Below, piece after piece: positions 1 through 7,488 of a stretch of DNA of 16,182 nt. The notes under the pieces were generated by a model. It made no database searches. It saw only the letters and a list, made by a program, of their open reading frames with translations, and was not told where the DNA came from. Positions within the stretch are counted from its first letter, which is position 1. Every line of letters begins with the position of its first letter. The translations under genes were made by a program, and so were the position numbers. This stretch comes from Candidatus Poribacteria bacterium. Lineage in GTDB: Bacteria > Poribacteria > WGA-4E > WGA-3G. The DNA lies in assembly GCA_028818995.1 (NCBI GenBank), contig JAPPMR010000193.1:1-16182 (forward strand), given 5' to 3'.

Positions 1-76
1 GTTGTACCCACCAAGTGTCTTTTCGTTGGGTTTGAAACGGACGGTTTTCAACTAATGTAAGTTCTGGATGTGCCAT
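1..76 (-). CDS. N-terminus of an unidentified protein, cut by the left edge
   Basis: An ATG at 76-74 opens a leftward frame of 25 codons without a stop that runs off the window. The product begins MAHPELTLVE and continues to a TQRKDTWWVQ segment. A GAAGGG stretch about 11 bases upstream could serve as ribosome binding site. From memory, an N-terminus with RTD/RKD-WW just before the first membrane span is typical of a hypothetical membrane protein found near succinate dehydrogenase/fumarate reductase genes in several phyla. With 25 residues this is only a suggestion. The 85 bases between this start and the next gene (77-161) must hold its promoter. I see two weak candidates there and cannot choose between them. 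Confidence 0.45.
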   Translation of the reverse strand, partial: MAHPELTLVENRPFQTQRKDTWWVQ

Positions 77-161
77 AGGCAATTTTCCCTTCAATTTCTA
101 ACAGGATACCATGATTGTAAATTTTGTGCAAATCATAACAACCTTTAGTGAAGACAAAACT

Positions 162-356
162 TCAGTATCTTTTACGTACGTTTAGATCGAGGTGATGTAT
201 ACACAGATTTTCAATGAGGTGTTTTAACTCTGTTTGGAACGATTTCAAATAATCGGAAAGTTCCTGTAGAGAGATTAATTTCGTAGGGTATGTTTCTTTG
301 TTCCGATAAAATGCTTCCGAGATAGGGTCCGTAAATGTATCAGTCTTCTCTTTCAC
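162..356 (-). CDS. small acidic/basic mixed protein, second paralogue of a tandem pair
   Basis: Function is not recognised. The 64-residue product starts VKEKTDTFTDP and is clearly related to the product of the gene just upstream: both share VKEK-D--TDP, then E--YR-KE, K--S-Q-L-D-L. The start is chosen at GTG 356-354 because an AAGGAAG ribosome binding site lies six bases before it, and because homology with the neighbour begins exactly there. An open frame continues to 434, but that extension runs through the neighbour's 3' end in another frame and matches nothing. The gene overlaps the upstream gene by 17 bases, so translation is probably coupled. The C-terminal half differs from its paralogue and ends in a basic LNVRKRY. 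Length and pairing resemble small antitoxin-like proteins, but no toxin is recognisable next to it. Confidence 0.6.
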   Translation of the reverse strand: MKEKTDTFTDPISEAFYRNKETYPTKLISLQELSDYLKSFQTELKHLIENLCIHHLDLNVRKRY

Positions 357-546
357 TTGAATCTTCCTTAATTCGGGGTGGTGGAGGTGGTAGATATTTC
401 CATCCGAGTGCTTTATTTTTTTCCGTTTCCGCAACTAAAAAATCGTAGAGTTGCTGTGTAGAGTTGAATTTTGCGGCGAATGCTTCTTTCATCCGATAAC
501 ATTCTTCAAGGACAGGGTCTGTATGAGCATCGAGTTTCTCTTTCAC
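340..546 (-). CDS. small protein, first paralogue of a tandem pair
   Basis: A 68-residue product (VKEKLDAHTDP...) with a predicted helical middle (EECYRMKEAFAAKFN, then QQLYDFL) and a run of five prolines before a charged C-terminus. A GGAGGG ribosome binding site lies six bases upstream of GTG 546-544, the same arrangement as in the downstream paralogue. An in-frame ATG at 561-559 (MEGIQVKEK) is possible but would place the ribosome binding site inside the gene. An ATG at 627 lies upstream of the predicted transcription start and is excluded. From memory, short bacterial proteins with a TDPVLEE---KEA-AAKF pattern occur next to PIN-type or other toxins. That is a resemblance only; function here is unknown. 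Confidence 0.62.
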   Translation of the reverse strand: MKEKLDAHTDPVLEECYRMKEAFAAKFNSTQQLYDFLVAETEKNKALGWKYLPPPPPRIKEDSSERED

Positions 547-607
547 TTGAATTCCCTCCATTAACTCTATTGGTGTGCAGCGTAAACTCTTGGTTTTACA
601 TTTGTAT

Positions 608-636
608 ATTGTAGCATGAAGTAACATCTATGTCAA
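608..636 (-). promoter_or_regulatory. sigma70-type promoter of the small paralogue pair
   Basis: Reading leftward, TTGACA (636-631), a 17-base spacer and TACAAT (613-608). This matches the consensus at 11 of 12 positions. Transcription would start near 601, giving a leader of about 55 bases before the GTG at 546. The position rules out the longest open-frame start at 627. Confidence 0.8.
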
Positions 637-668
637 ATTAACAAAAAACTATAACCATAAATGCTTTT

Positions 669-1409
669 TTATAATGCTAATGTATGCGTCAACGGTTCCC
701 AACCGAGTAGTCGTTTTGCTTTTGAGAGATTAATCTCATTCTGTTCATAGTCCCCAGCAATGAAAACGGCATCAAAACCTTCATGCTCAACAGAAATTGC
801 AGCGAGGTATGCCCGCGCCAAATCTTCCTCATCTGTCCACCAGATATGCACTGACGAGTCTTTTGGTTGGTTACGGCGTTCTAACCACTGCTCCCGTGTA
901 GATGGTCCTGTAATACGTAAAGCGATGAGAGACATATCATGTTCTCGCGCGAAGTATTCACAAACCTGTTCACCAAAACTTTTAGTCAAACCGTAAACAC
1001 CCGGATTATCTCGTGGGACGATATCCTCATAAGGATAACTATTTCGGGTGCGTTCATGCACGGTAAAAGTGCTGGTATAGACACCGTGGCGAATTCCCGC
1101 TTCTTTCGCAGCATGAAGTAGGATATGAAGTCCCTTGGCGTTCACATCATAGTTTGCAACGATGTCTGGGAAATCTGCGACAGATGAACGATCGCTTGTG
1201 GGACGCAACATCACCATGTAGACAAAAGTATCCATGCCCTTCAATGCTTCCTGTACGATGTCTGCATCGGTAACGGACCCTTGTATGTATTCCACAGATT
1301 CGTCTTTTGGTGGGCTAAGGTCAAGAACTCTAAAATTGTGATGCTCCTTCATATAAGGAAACGTCATCGTTCCGACGTGCCCGGAACCGCCTACAAGTAG
1401 AACGTTCAT
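669..1409 (-). CDS. NAD-dependent epimerase/dehydratase (extended SDR-like)
   Basis: A 246-residue Rossmann-fold oxidoreductase. The nucleotide-binding loop GGSGHVG is at residues 7-13. An acidic Asp30 ends the second strand (VLD), which favours NAD over NADP. The catalytic Ser is in YTST (about residue 113), with Tyr139 and Lys143 in YGLTK. DEEDLARA near 194-201 and KRLLGWEP near 232-239 are typical late motifs of sugar-nucleotide epimerases and uronate dehydrogenase-like SDRs. The length suits the short uronate dehydrogenase-like branch, but the substrate cannot be read from sequence. ATG 1409 is preferred over GTG 1412 because AGGAG lies eight bases before it. It is the last gene of the leftward cluster, 88 bases after the secreted WD40 gene, with no convincing promoter between them. 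Confidence 0.85.
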   Translation of the reverse strand: MNVLLVGGSGHVGTMTFPYMKEHHNFRVLDLSPPKDESVEYIQGSVTDADIVQEALKGMDTFVYMVMLRPTSDRSSVADFPDIVANYDVNAKGLHILLHAAKEAGIRHGVYTSTFTVHERTRNSYPYEDIVPRDNPGVYGLTKSFGEQVCEYFAREHDMSLIALRITGPSTREQWLERRNQPKDSSVHIWWTDEEDLARAYLAAISVEHEGFDAVFIAGDYEQNEINLSKAKRLLGWEPLTHTLAL

Positions 1410-1497
1410 CACTTTGTCTCCTGTTTTGTGAATGTTGTGTGGCTTGTTGGGATGTTTATTACACCTTTAGCGTTAATATCCGCTGTGAGAGGGCAGG

Positions 1498-3501
1498 TTA
1501 CCGTGGCGAGGAGAAATCCCATAGCAATATCGTACCATCAGTCCTACCGCTTGCCAGCGTCTTCCCGTTTGGACTGAATGCGACGCTTGAAACACCACCC
1601 GTATATCCATTAAGGGTTTTGAGATGTTCACCAGTGTGAGCATCCCAAACACGGATTTCACCACTCTCAGTCCCACTAACGATAAGATTTCCATCGGGAC
1701 TGAATACTACATTTGAGACCACAACATCATGTCCTGTGAGGGTTTTGATGAGTTCTCCAGTGTGTACATTCCATAATCGGACTTCCTCACCGTCACTGTA
1801 GGTGCTTTCATAACCCATCCACTGCCCACTGCCGCTTGCGATTGTGTTTCCGTCCGGACTGAAAACCACACTATTGACTACAGACGTATGTCCTGTCAAA
1901 GTTCTTATGTGCTCACCAGTGTTGGTATTCCAAAGACGGATTTCCTGTCCCTCACATGTGCCCTGATCCTCACCTCTTCCGTGATATACTAATCTACCGC
2001 TACCACTGGCGATAGTCTTTCCATCTGGACTAAAAGCGACAGTGTTGACGTTTTCTATATGCCCCGTGAAGGTTTTGAGAAGTTCACCGGTATTGGTATT
2101 CCATAAGCGGATGGTTCTGTCGTTGCCCCCGCTGGCGATTTTCTCGCCGTCCGAACTGAAAACTACACTACTCACCCAACCCGTATGTCCCATCAGTGTT
2201 TTGATGTGTTCACGTGTGTTGACATTCCATAAGCGGATGGTTCTGTCGTTACTCGCACTTGCGATTTTCTCGCCGTCCGGACTAAAAACTACACTGTTGA
2301 TAGGCTCCGTATGCCCTATCAGCGTGTTGAAAAGTTGGTTAGTGTGGGGATCCCATAGGTGGATGTCGTTCCCACCACAGCTAACAATCGTGTTACTATC
2401 TGGACTGAAAGCCACGCTTCCGATTGAACCTATGTCTCTTCCTCTGAATTTACCTATATCCTCTGAACCTACAGTTTTCGTAAGACTTTCAAGGAATTGG
2501 AAAGTATGCGCATTCCGTACAGATATACCCGTTTCACTTACAATCGCGCATGTCTTTCTGTCTGGACTGAAAGCTGCACTGACTGCAGGGATTGGAATAT
2601 CTTTAATGAATTCACCGGTGTTGACATCCCATAAGCAGACACCGTCCGCGCCAGCACTCATGAGTGTATTTCCGTTTGGACTAAAAACGACGCTGTTAAC
2701 AGACTTCGTATGTCCTTCAAGATATTTGATGAATTCACCCGTGTGAGCATTCCATAGGCGGATGGTTCCATTACCACTGCCGCTGGCGATTGTATTTCCG
2801 TCCGGACTAAAAACGACACTGTTGACATCGCGACCCTCAAAATCTTCAAAAGCCGTACGTTTTTTGAGAGTTCTGAGGAGTTCGCCAGTCTGAACATCCC
2901 ACAAACGGATGTTGCTGTCCCATTCATCTCCACTACTGGCGAGCGTTTTTCCATCCGGACTGAAACATACGCTCAAAGTAGTATGGAGACCTCCAAATGA
3001 TTTGAGTTGTTCGCCTGTTTGGATATCCAATAATGTGATTCCTGGGCACAGACCTTCCTCACATGCACCACCACTTGCGATTATTTTTCCATTTGGACTG
3101 AATGCGACACTACTGACCCACTCTTGATCGGGTTGCAAAGTTCGTTTGTGTTTGCCTGTTTTAACATCCCACACCAAGATGCTCCCACTGCCATAACCAC
3201 TAACGATAGTACTTCCATCTGGACTGAATGCGACACTGCTGACAGATCCTGTATTTCCCGTAAGGAGTGCCACTTCGTGATGGATTGTCACATCATAGAC
3301 CCAAATACCAGCACTCCCCGCTGCTGCTAAATACCTGCCATTCGGTGAATACGCAATCTCCTTGATAATACCTTTCCCAAGACGTGCTATTGCTCCCTCA
3401 GGCAAACTCATGCGTGTTGTGTCCGCTGCAAATGAATTGAGTGGAAAGGACATTAGGATAATAATAAACACAAAGAATAATAAGATGACAGATTTCTTCA
3501 T
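1498..3501 (-). CDS. secreted WD40-repeat protein, two 7-bladed propellers
   Basis: A 667-residue protein with a Sec signal peptide: MKKS, a hydrophobic stretch at residues 5-20, and a likely cut after SFA at residue 25. An LPEGAIARLGKG segment (33-44) follows. After it I count 14 WD40 blades with the pattern V-SV-FSPDG---AS---D--I-LWD--TGE---TL-GH. Fourteen suggests two seven-bladed propellers. The protein is probably an extracytoplasmic scaffold or binding protein; no catalytic domain is present. Blades 3, 11 and 12 carry longer loops (for example EEGLCPG and GRGEDQGTCEG). Blade 7 is the most degenerate. Blades 9 and 10 are nearly identical in DNA, a sign of recent blade duplication. It lies 32 bases after the oxygenase gene and probably shares its transcript. 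No clear ribosome binding site precedes the ATG. Confidence 0.9.
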   Translation of the reverse strand: MKKSVILLFFVFIIILMSFPLNSFAADTTRMSLPEGAIARLGKGIIKEIAYSPNGRYLAAAGSAGIWVYDVTIHHEVALLTGNTGSVSSVAFSPDGSTIVSGYGSGSILVWDVKTGKHKRTLQPDQEWVSSVAFSPNGKIIASGGACEEGLCPGITLLDIQTGEQLKSFGGLHTTLSVCFSPDGKTLASSGDEWDSNIRLWDVQTGELLRTLKKRTAFEDFEGRDVNSVVFSPDGNTIASGSGNGTIRLWNAHTGEFIKYLEGHTKSVNSVVFSPNGNTLMSAGADGVCLWDVNTGEFIKDIPIPAVSAAFSPDRKTCAIVSETGISVRNAHTFQFLESLTKTVGSEDIGKFRGRDIGSIGSVAFSPDSNTIVSCGGNDIHLWDPHTNQLFNTLIGHTEPINSVVFSPDGEKIASASNDRTIRLWNVNTREHIKTLMGHTGWVSSVVFSSDGEKIASGGNDRTIRLWNTNTGELLKTFTGHIENVNTVAFSPDGKTIASGSGRLVYHGRGEDQGTCEGQEIRLWNTNTGEHIRTLTGHTSVVNSVVFSPDGNTIASGSGQWMGYESTYSDGEEVRLWNVHTGELIKTLTGHDVVVSNVVFSPDGNLIVSGTESGEIRVWDAHTGEHLKTLNGYTGGVSSVAFSPNGKTLASGRTDGTILLWDFSSPR
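2098..2279 (-). repeat. 126-base near-identical blade repeat inside the WD40 gene
   Basis: The 27 bases at 2098-2124 recur exactly at 2224-2250, and 19 bases at 2135-2153 recur at 2261-2279. Both are offset by 126 bases, or 42 codons, which is one blade. Weaker copies with the same period continue on both sides (for example 2668-2699 against 2794-2825). This is tandem coding repeat, not a CRISPR array. Confidence 0.85.
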
Positions 3502-3533
3502 GTGATAGGTCTCAAATTTACATCAATTCAGTG

Positions 3534-4394
3534 TTATTCTTTATATGCATAAGCGCGGTGCTGTATCCGCAAATCAAAATTATCCTGCGGATTCCACGTC
3601 GGCATATCCGATGGTACTTCGTAAGCGAACTGATCCATATCTGATTGATATGGATTGGTGCGGCGTTCATGAAGTGCACGTTGATACATTTTGCACCGTT
3701 GCGTCAGGAATTCCGTTTGCCACCATTTATAACGCGTGTTCCATCTCGGTGTCCGCTGGTCGAAATAGATTACTCTGCGGAGTGTATCGCTTGTGTTTAT
3801 TTTACTGCCGTGCAAGACTTTGGTATGGTGAAGTAAAATATCACCCGGTTCTACCTCTGCAGGCACAGCATCTGGACGATCAAAATTCGCATCACCTTTT
3901 TCAATCTGTTCCTGTGCCTCATCAATTCCCCAGAGATGACTTTCGGGTATCACCCAAACACACCCGTTGTCAACAGTGGAATGATCAATGTATATGTCAA
4001 CATTGAAAATTGGGTGGTTTTCCCGGATGGTATTGCCATCCCGGTGCCATCGTACAGAGGAACCGTTTTTCGGTAATTTAAAGACGAGTGACTCCCAGCA
4101 CGGAATAAAATCGGGACCGATAATCCGATGTAATAAATCACCTATAAATGGATGTCCAAGTAACTTTAGTGAAAATTCGTTTGGGTGAGAATGGAGATAG
4201 GTGAGATAGTAAGGAATTCCTTCGGGACCACGCATGCACCATTCATCTGCCGGTCCACCTGCCAAAATCTCATCTATTAGACGTTGGCTTTCGACTTGTA
4301 TAACAGCAAGTTCATCTGGTTGGATAACTTGTTTAAGAATGAGGTATCCGTTATCGTTGAAGAATTGAATTTCGTTATCAGTTATTTTTTGCAT
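3534..4394 (-). CDS. phytanoyl-CoA dioxygenase family (Fe(II)/2-oxoglutarate) protein
   Basis: A 286-residue PhyH-type oxygenase, expected to hydroxylate a small organic substrate using Fe(II), O2 and 2-oxoglutarate. The iron triad is visible: His117 and Asp119 in WHRDG, and His195 in VLHGS. Arg206 or Arg207 (LRRVIYFDQR) would hold the 2-oxoglutarate carboxylate. The N-terminal FFNDNGYLILKQV is the usual start of the family, and PGDILLHH before the second His is also typical. The ATG at 4394 is chosen because an AGGA site lies about ten bases upstream. The longer open frame to 4517 would run back into the kinase gene and adds nothing family-like. The gene lies 31 bases after the kinase gene and 32 before the secreted WD40 gene. 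Substrate unknown. Confidence 0.9.
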   Translation of the reverse strand: MQKITDNEIQFFNDNGYLILKQVIQPDELAVIQVESQRLIDEILAGGPADEWCMRGPEGIPYYLTYLHSHPNEFSLKLLGHPFIGDLLHRIIGPDFIPCWESLVFKLPKNGSSVRWHRDGNTIRENHPIFNVDIYIDHSTVDNGCVWVIPESHLWGIDEAQEQIEKGDANFDRPDAVPAEVEPGDILLHHTKVLHGSKINTSDTLRRVIYFDQRTPRWNTRYKWWQTEFLTQRCKMYQRALHERRTNPYQSDMDQFAYEVPSDMPTWNPQDNFDLRIQHRAYAYKE

Positions 4395-4425
4395 AGATAT
4401 TGTTCCTATTTCTGCCTGAGCCGTG

Positions 4426-5256
4426 TCAGGCACTTGGAATATTGATCGTCGCAATCGCGGTGTGCCACGCTGAAACAAATTCTTGGACAGATTGGTATCG
4501 CAACTGCTTGGCTGCATTTGTTGCTTTTTTCGCTACGTGCCACATCGCATCATTCCCCTTCCAGTCGTTTTGTGAATCGCTGCTATTTGCGAGGAGCACA
4601 AATGCTGTGCGTCCTAACATAAAGACATTTGTTCTTTCGTCAATTTGCGCACCTTTCTGAAATTCCTCTGGTGCCATAAAGCGACTTGAACCGTACAACC
4701 GTCCGCGGTCATTTATGAAAGGTTTCGGATGGTAGTGATCGAAATCGTACAGATGTATCTGCCTTTTCTCAAAGTTGTAAATAATGCATCCGTCGTAAAA
4801 GTCTTCTGCGATGAAACCTCTTTTTTCAATAAGAATGTGGACATCATAGATGACGTTGAGTGCCGCAATTATCTCATCTGCTGGCAACGCACAGAACCTG
4901 TCACGTGGATGGACTTCATTAGCACTTAATTCCTTCTCAGGACGCAGCCCGTCGCCATCTACCCAATCGTAAACGAGAGCAAATCCACCAGAAGTAGTGA
5001 AGGCGTTGTGCAATCGGGGAAGTGCCTCATGCTGGACAGCAGCATGAAAGTGCACAGCTTGCTTGAGCCACGTGATAGGTTGCGGCGTGTCGGCATATTT
5101 GACGAACCAGTGTTGGTTGTCCACTACCGCACGGAATGATTGACATCCTGAGTCGTGTTCTGGAAATCGATATGTCATTTCACCAAGTTGCTTCAGATAT
5201 GTTTCAATATTTGTATCAATTTCCATAACGTCAAGAAGTGGATGTTGGGTAGACAT
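4426..5256 (-). CDS. eukaryote-like Ser/Thr protein kinase-related protein
   Basis: A 276-residue compact kinase fold. Candidate elements: a loop DSGCQSF (35-41); the ATP-anchoring Lys53 in FVKYA; Glu77 as helix-C glutamate; Asp152 in AEDFYDG as catalytic base; DFD (171-173) in place of DFG; and MAPEEF (194-199) in place of the APE motif, followed by IDERTNVFMLG. The position of the usual magnesium-binding Asn after the catalytic Asp is a Cys (Cys157). From memory, an AIDFYDGS-form of the catalytic loop is shared by a small family of bacterial kinases, also in Firmicutes, so this may be a family trait. The start at 5256 has GAGGA about eight bases upstream; the longest frame begins with TTG. 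It is first in the leftward cluster. Target and activity are unknown. Confidence 0.75.
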   Translation of the reverse strand: MSTQHPLLDVMEIDTNIETYLKQLGEMTYRFPEHDSGCQSFRAVVDNQHWFVKYADTPQPITWLKQAVHFHAAVQHEALPRLHNAFTTSGGFALVYDWVDGDGLRPEKELSANEVHPRDRFCALPADEIIAALNVIYDVHILIEKRGFIAEDFYDGCIIYNFEKRQIHLYDFDHYHPKPFINDRGRLYGSSRFMAPEEFQKGAQIDERTNVFMLGRTAFVLLANSSDSQNDWKGNDAMWHVAKKATNAAKQLRYQSVQEFVSAWHTAIATINIPSA

Positions 5257-5417
5257 TTTCTCTGTCCTCATCGGGCGCGACAAAACTGCTTCTTAACCGT
5301 TTTGCGTAGGTTTTATAGGATAGAAATATTAGTATACACCAAAACAATAAAAAAGGCACGTTTTGTTTATGGTTTGTTGGAGCGCATTTTATAGCAATAG
5401 AAACCTTCTTAAATATG
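5257..5417 (-). other. intergenic region upstream of the kinase gene
   Basis: These 161 bases are AT-rich and hold no reading frame I would defend. Because the kinase gene opens a closely spaced leftward cluster, its promoter should be here. The best leftward candidates (a TATACT-like box near 5333, or TTGGTG with TATAAA spaced 19 bases apart) are imperfect. No strong terminator is visible for the WD40 gene that ends at 5418. TATAGCA and TGCTATA form only a weak seven-base inverted repeat around a 20-base loop. Confidence 0.35.
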
Positions 5418-7469
5418 CTATAGATAAGGCATCAAATCCCAGAGAAGGATGGAGCCATCAAAACTTGCACTTGCCAAAAGTTCGTTATTCGGTGAGAATG
5501 CAACTGCTTGTATATCTGTTGGATGCCCCAAAAAAGTGACGATCAGCTTGCCTGTTTCAGCATTCCACAAATGGATAGGCACCTTCTCAAAACTCGGATG
5601 CCACCATACACCACCAGCCAAGTACTTTCCACAATGGGAGAAAGCTAACGCCATCATATTATCATATTTCTGCGGCAATCGTATCCGCTTATGGATTTGG
5701 CTCTCATTTATATCCCATACAAGGATTTCTGGCTGTCTTAACAATCCACCGCAAGCTAAATATGAACCACATGGTGAAAATGCAAATCTAAATATTTCCC
5801 CTGCTGATTGTGCCGATTCCTCACCTTGTATTATTGCAGAGATTTCACTACGGTTAACATCCCACAACATGTAATCTGGTGCTTTTCCACCGCCACAAGC
5901 CACGTACGAACTACACGGAGAAAACCCGCCGACATTTTCAACCTTATCGCCTGGAAATTCATGAACCGCTTTACCATGTTCCACATCCCAAAGTCGAGCA
6001 GACGGCCAAACATTTTCTTCACTTAGGAGAAATTTTCCGTCCGGACTAAATTCCAGCATCTCAATTCGGGACGTGTGGTTACGTGAGGGTTCTATGAGTG
6101 GGTGTTTGAATTTGCATTGTGCGTCCCCACTTTGGACATCCCACACTATGATTAACCCTTCCTCATCGGCACATGCAAGAAGATTTGCAACTGGTGTAAA
6201 TGCCTGCTGCACCCATGCTTTATCGTGTCCAGTAAATTCAGCAATCGGTGACTCAACGTTTTCAATGTCCATGAGTGTGACGGTTTCGTTATTAATTCTG
6301 ACGATATAACTATCACTATTGGAAGATGTGAACAGGTACTGCCTTTTTTCTCTTGATTGTGGATGTCTACTTTCAATATCCCATAACAAAGCCACGCGAT
6401 AGGATGCTGCCTCGGCTGCTAACGTTTTTCCATCTCCCGAAAATACTATCGAATTTGGATATGAGATGGCAGAATAGGTAGGTATACGCGCGGAAGCATC
6501 TCCAGGAGACCATATCTTGATATCGCCATCCTTACATAGGTACGCGAGTCGTGCACCTTTTGAAAATTCTATCAAACCATCGTAACGGTCGCCGGAATAA
6601 AGTTTAGTGCCTCTTTCCATATCCCACACGGTAAAGATACCATCGTCCTCATAGCCTGCTGCAGCATAGAGTATGCCTTTTTGGGAGTAGGCGGGGAACA
6701 TATCAGCGGAACCATAATCGGTATATATCCGTATCTGTTCCCAAGTGCTCACATCCCAAACGTGGATGGTGCCATCCTCTAATCCACCAGAGGCAAGAAA
6801 CTGACCACACGGTGAAAAGCAGAGATTAAGAATACAACCGTTATGGTCTGTTAAGCAGCTAATTTGTTCGCAACTTTCCACATCCCACACAATTATGGAT
6901 TCGGCATCATTATCCTGTTCAGTGCAACACGTAGCTGCTATAAGGCGCGTGTTCGGCGAAAAGGCAATAGGGATAAAATTGCCTCTTTTCATTTCGCTGA
7001 TAAACTTTTTTTCAAGCAGTTCACCAGTTTTTGCTTCCCACACATTGATGGTAGCAGTCTCATGATTCCCAACAACAAGCCAGCGATCATCTGGGGAAAA
7101 GGTGAAAGAATCGAAATAATCCACTTCTATCTGGGTTATGCACACCTCGCGCTGTACATCCCAAATCTTTAAAACACCATCTTGATTGCAAGCTGCTACC
7201 CATTCTCCGTTGTTTGAATAGACAACTTCAAAAATCATGCCTCGTGTGGTATCCAACAGTGCTATAGGAGATAGTGTGCGGAGTTCATATAACCAGAGTC
7301 CTACCCTTGTTCCAACAGCAAGGTACTGACCGTCTGGAGAAAACGCCATATTATTACAGCACACACCGCGTCCCAACCGAGCAATCGCGCCTTCGGGAAG
7401 TGACCAAGTTGTCACATCATCTCCACCGGCACCTACTGGTGCTGGAATTGTTAATTTTTTCTCTTCCAC
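5418..7469 (-). CDS. cytoplasmic WD40-repeat protein, about 15 blades
   Basis: A 683-residue all-WD40 protein without signal peptide. The N-terminus carries IPAPVGAGGDDVTTW and LPEGAIARLGRG (24-35), immediately followed by the first blade. I count about 15 blades, one more than in its tandem paralogue. The extra one appears to be near residues 540-585 (FSPCSSYVACGGG...MLWDV). The penultimate blade has a WW-P---KVPI insertion (622-632) shared with the paralogue. In four blades Cys replaces the Asp of the SPDG turn. The start codon is GTG, supported by an AAGGAGAA ribosome binding site. The gene lies 19 bases after the stop of the upstream paralogue, so the two are co-transcribed. No enzyme domain is attached; a scaffold or sensor role is inferred from the fold only. 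Confidence 0.88.
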   Translation of the reverse strand: MEEKKLTIPAPVGAGGDDVTTWSLPEGAIARLGRGVCCNNMAFSPDGQYLAVGTRVGLWLYELRTLSPIALLDTTRGMIFEVVYSNNGEWVAACNQDGVLKIWDVQREVCITQIEVDYFDSFTFSPDDRWLVVGNHETATINVWEAKTGELLEKKFISEMKRGNFIPIAFSPNTRLIAATCCTEQDNDAESIIVWDVESCEQISCLTDHNGCILNLCFSPCGQFLASGGLEDGTIHVWDVSTWEQIRIYTDYGSADMFPAYSQKGILYAAAGYEDDGIFTVWDMERGTKLYSGDRYDGLIEFSKGARLAYLCKDGDIKIWSPGDASARIPTYSAISYPNSIVFSGDGKTLAAEAASYRVALLWDIESRHPQSREKRQYLFTSSNSDSYIVRINNETVTLMDIENVESPIAEFTGHDKAWVQQAFTPVANLLACADEEGLIIVWDVQSGDAQCKFKHPLIEPSRNHTSRIEMLEFSPDGKFLLSEENVWPSARLWDVEHGKAVHEFPGDKVENVGGFSPCSSYVACGGGKAPDYMLWDVNRSEISAIIQGEESAQSAGEIFRFAFSPCGSYLACGGLLRQPEILVWDINESQIHKRIRLPQKYDNMMALAFSHCGKYLAGGVWWHPSFEKVPIHLWNAETGKLIVTFLGHPTDIQAVAFSPNNELLASASFDGSILLWDLMPYL

Positions 7470-7475
7470 TAAGAC

Positions 7476-7483
7476 TTCTCCTT
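7476..7483 (-). promoter_or_regulatory. ribosome binding site that fixes a GTG start
   Basis: AAGGAGAA on the minus strand, ending six bases before GTG 7469-7467. It supports the GTG start of the downstream WD40 gene; there is no competing ATG with the conserved N-terminus. It lies in the 19-base gap after the upstream gene's TAG. Confidence 0.75.
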
Positions 7484-7488
7484 GCGTT

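Noticed and set aside
77..161. Promoter for the edge gene
   Set aside because: Two overlapping candidates (TTGCAC with TATCCT, TTGTTA with TACAAT) are each imperfect and cannot be told apart.
2042..2746. Long rightward open frame inside the secreted WD40 gene
   Set aside because: It is the antisense shadow of repeated WD40 coding sequence; its periodic residues simply mirror the blade repeat.
1498..3501. Regularly spaced DNA repeats suggestive of a CRISPR array
   Set aside because: The spacing is 126 bases, the repeats are degenerate and in frame, and they encode WD40 blades.
3545..4006. Rightward 153-codon frame opposite the PhyH gene
   Set aside because: It lies fully antisense to a gene with an intact iron-binding triad, and its translation has no recognisable motif.
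4395..4517. Upstream extension of the PhyH gene
   Set aside because: It overlaps the 3' end of the kinase gene and lacks family features. The internal ATG has a ribosome binding site and the typical family N-terminus.
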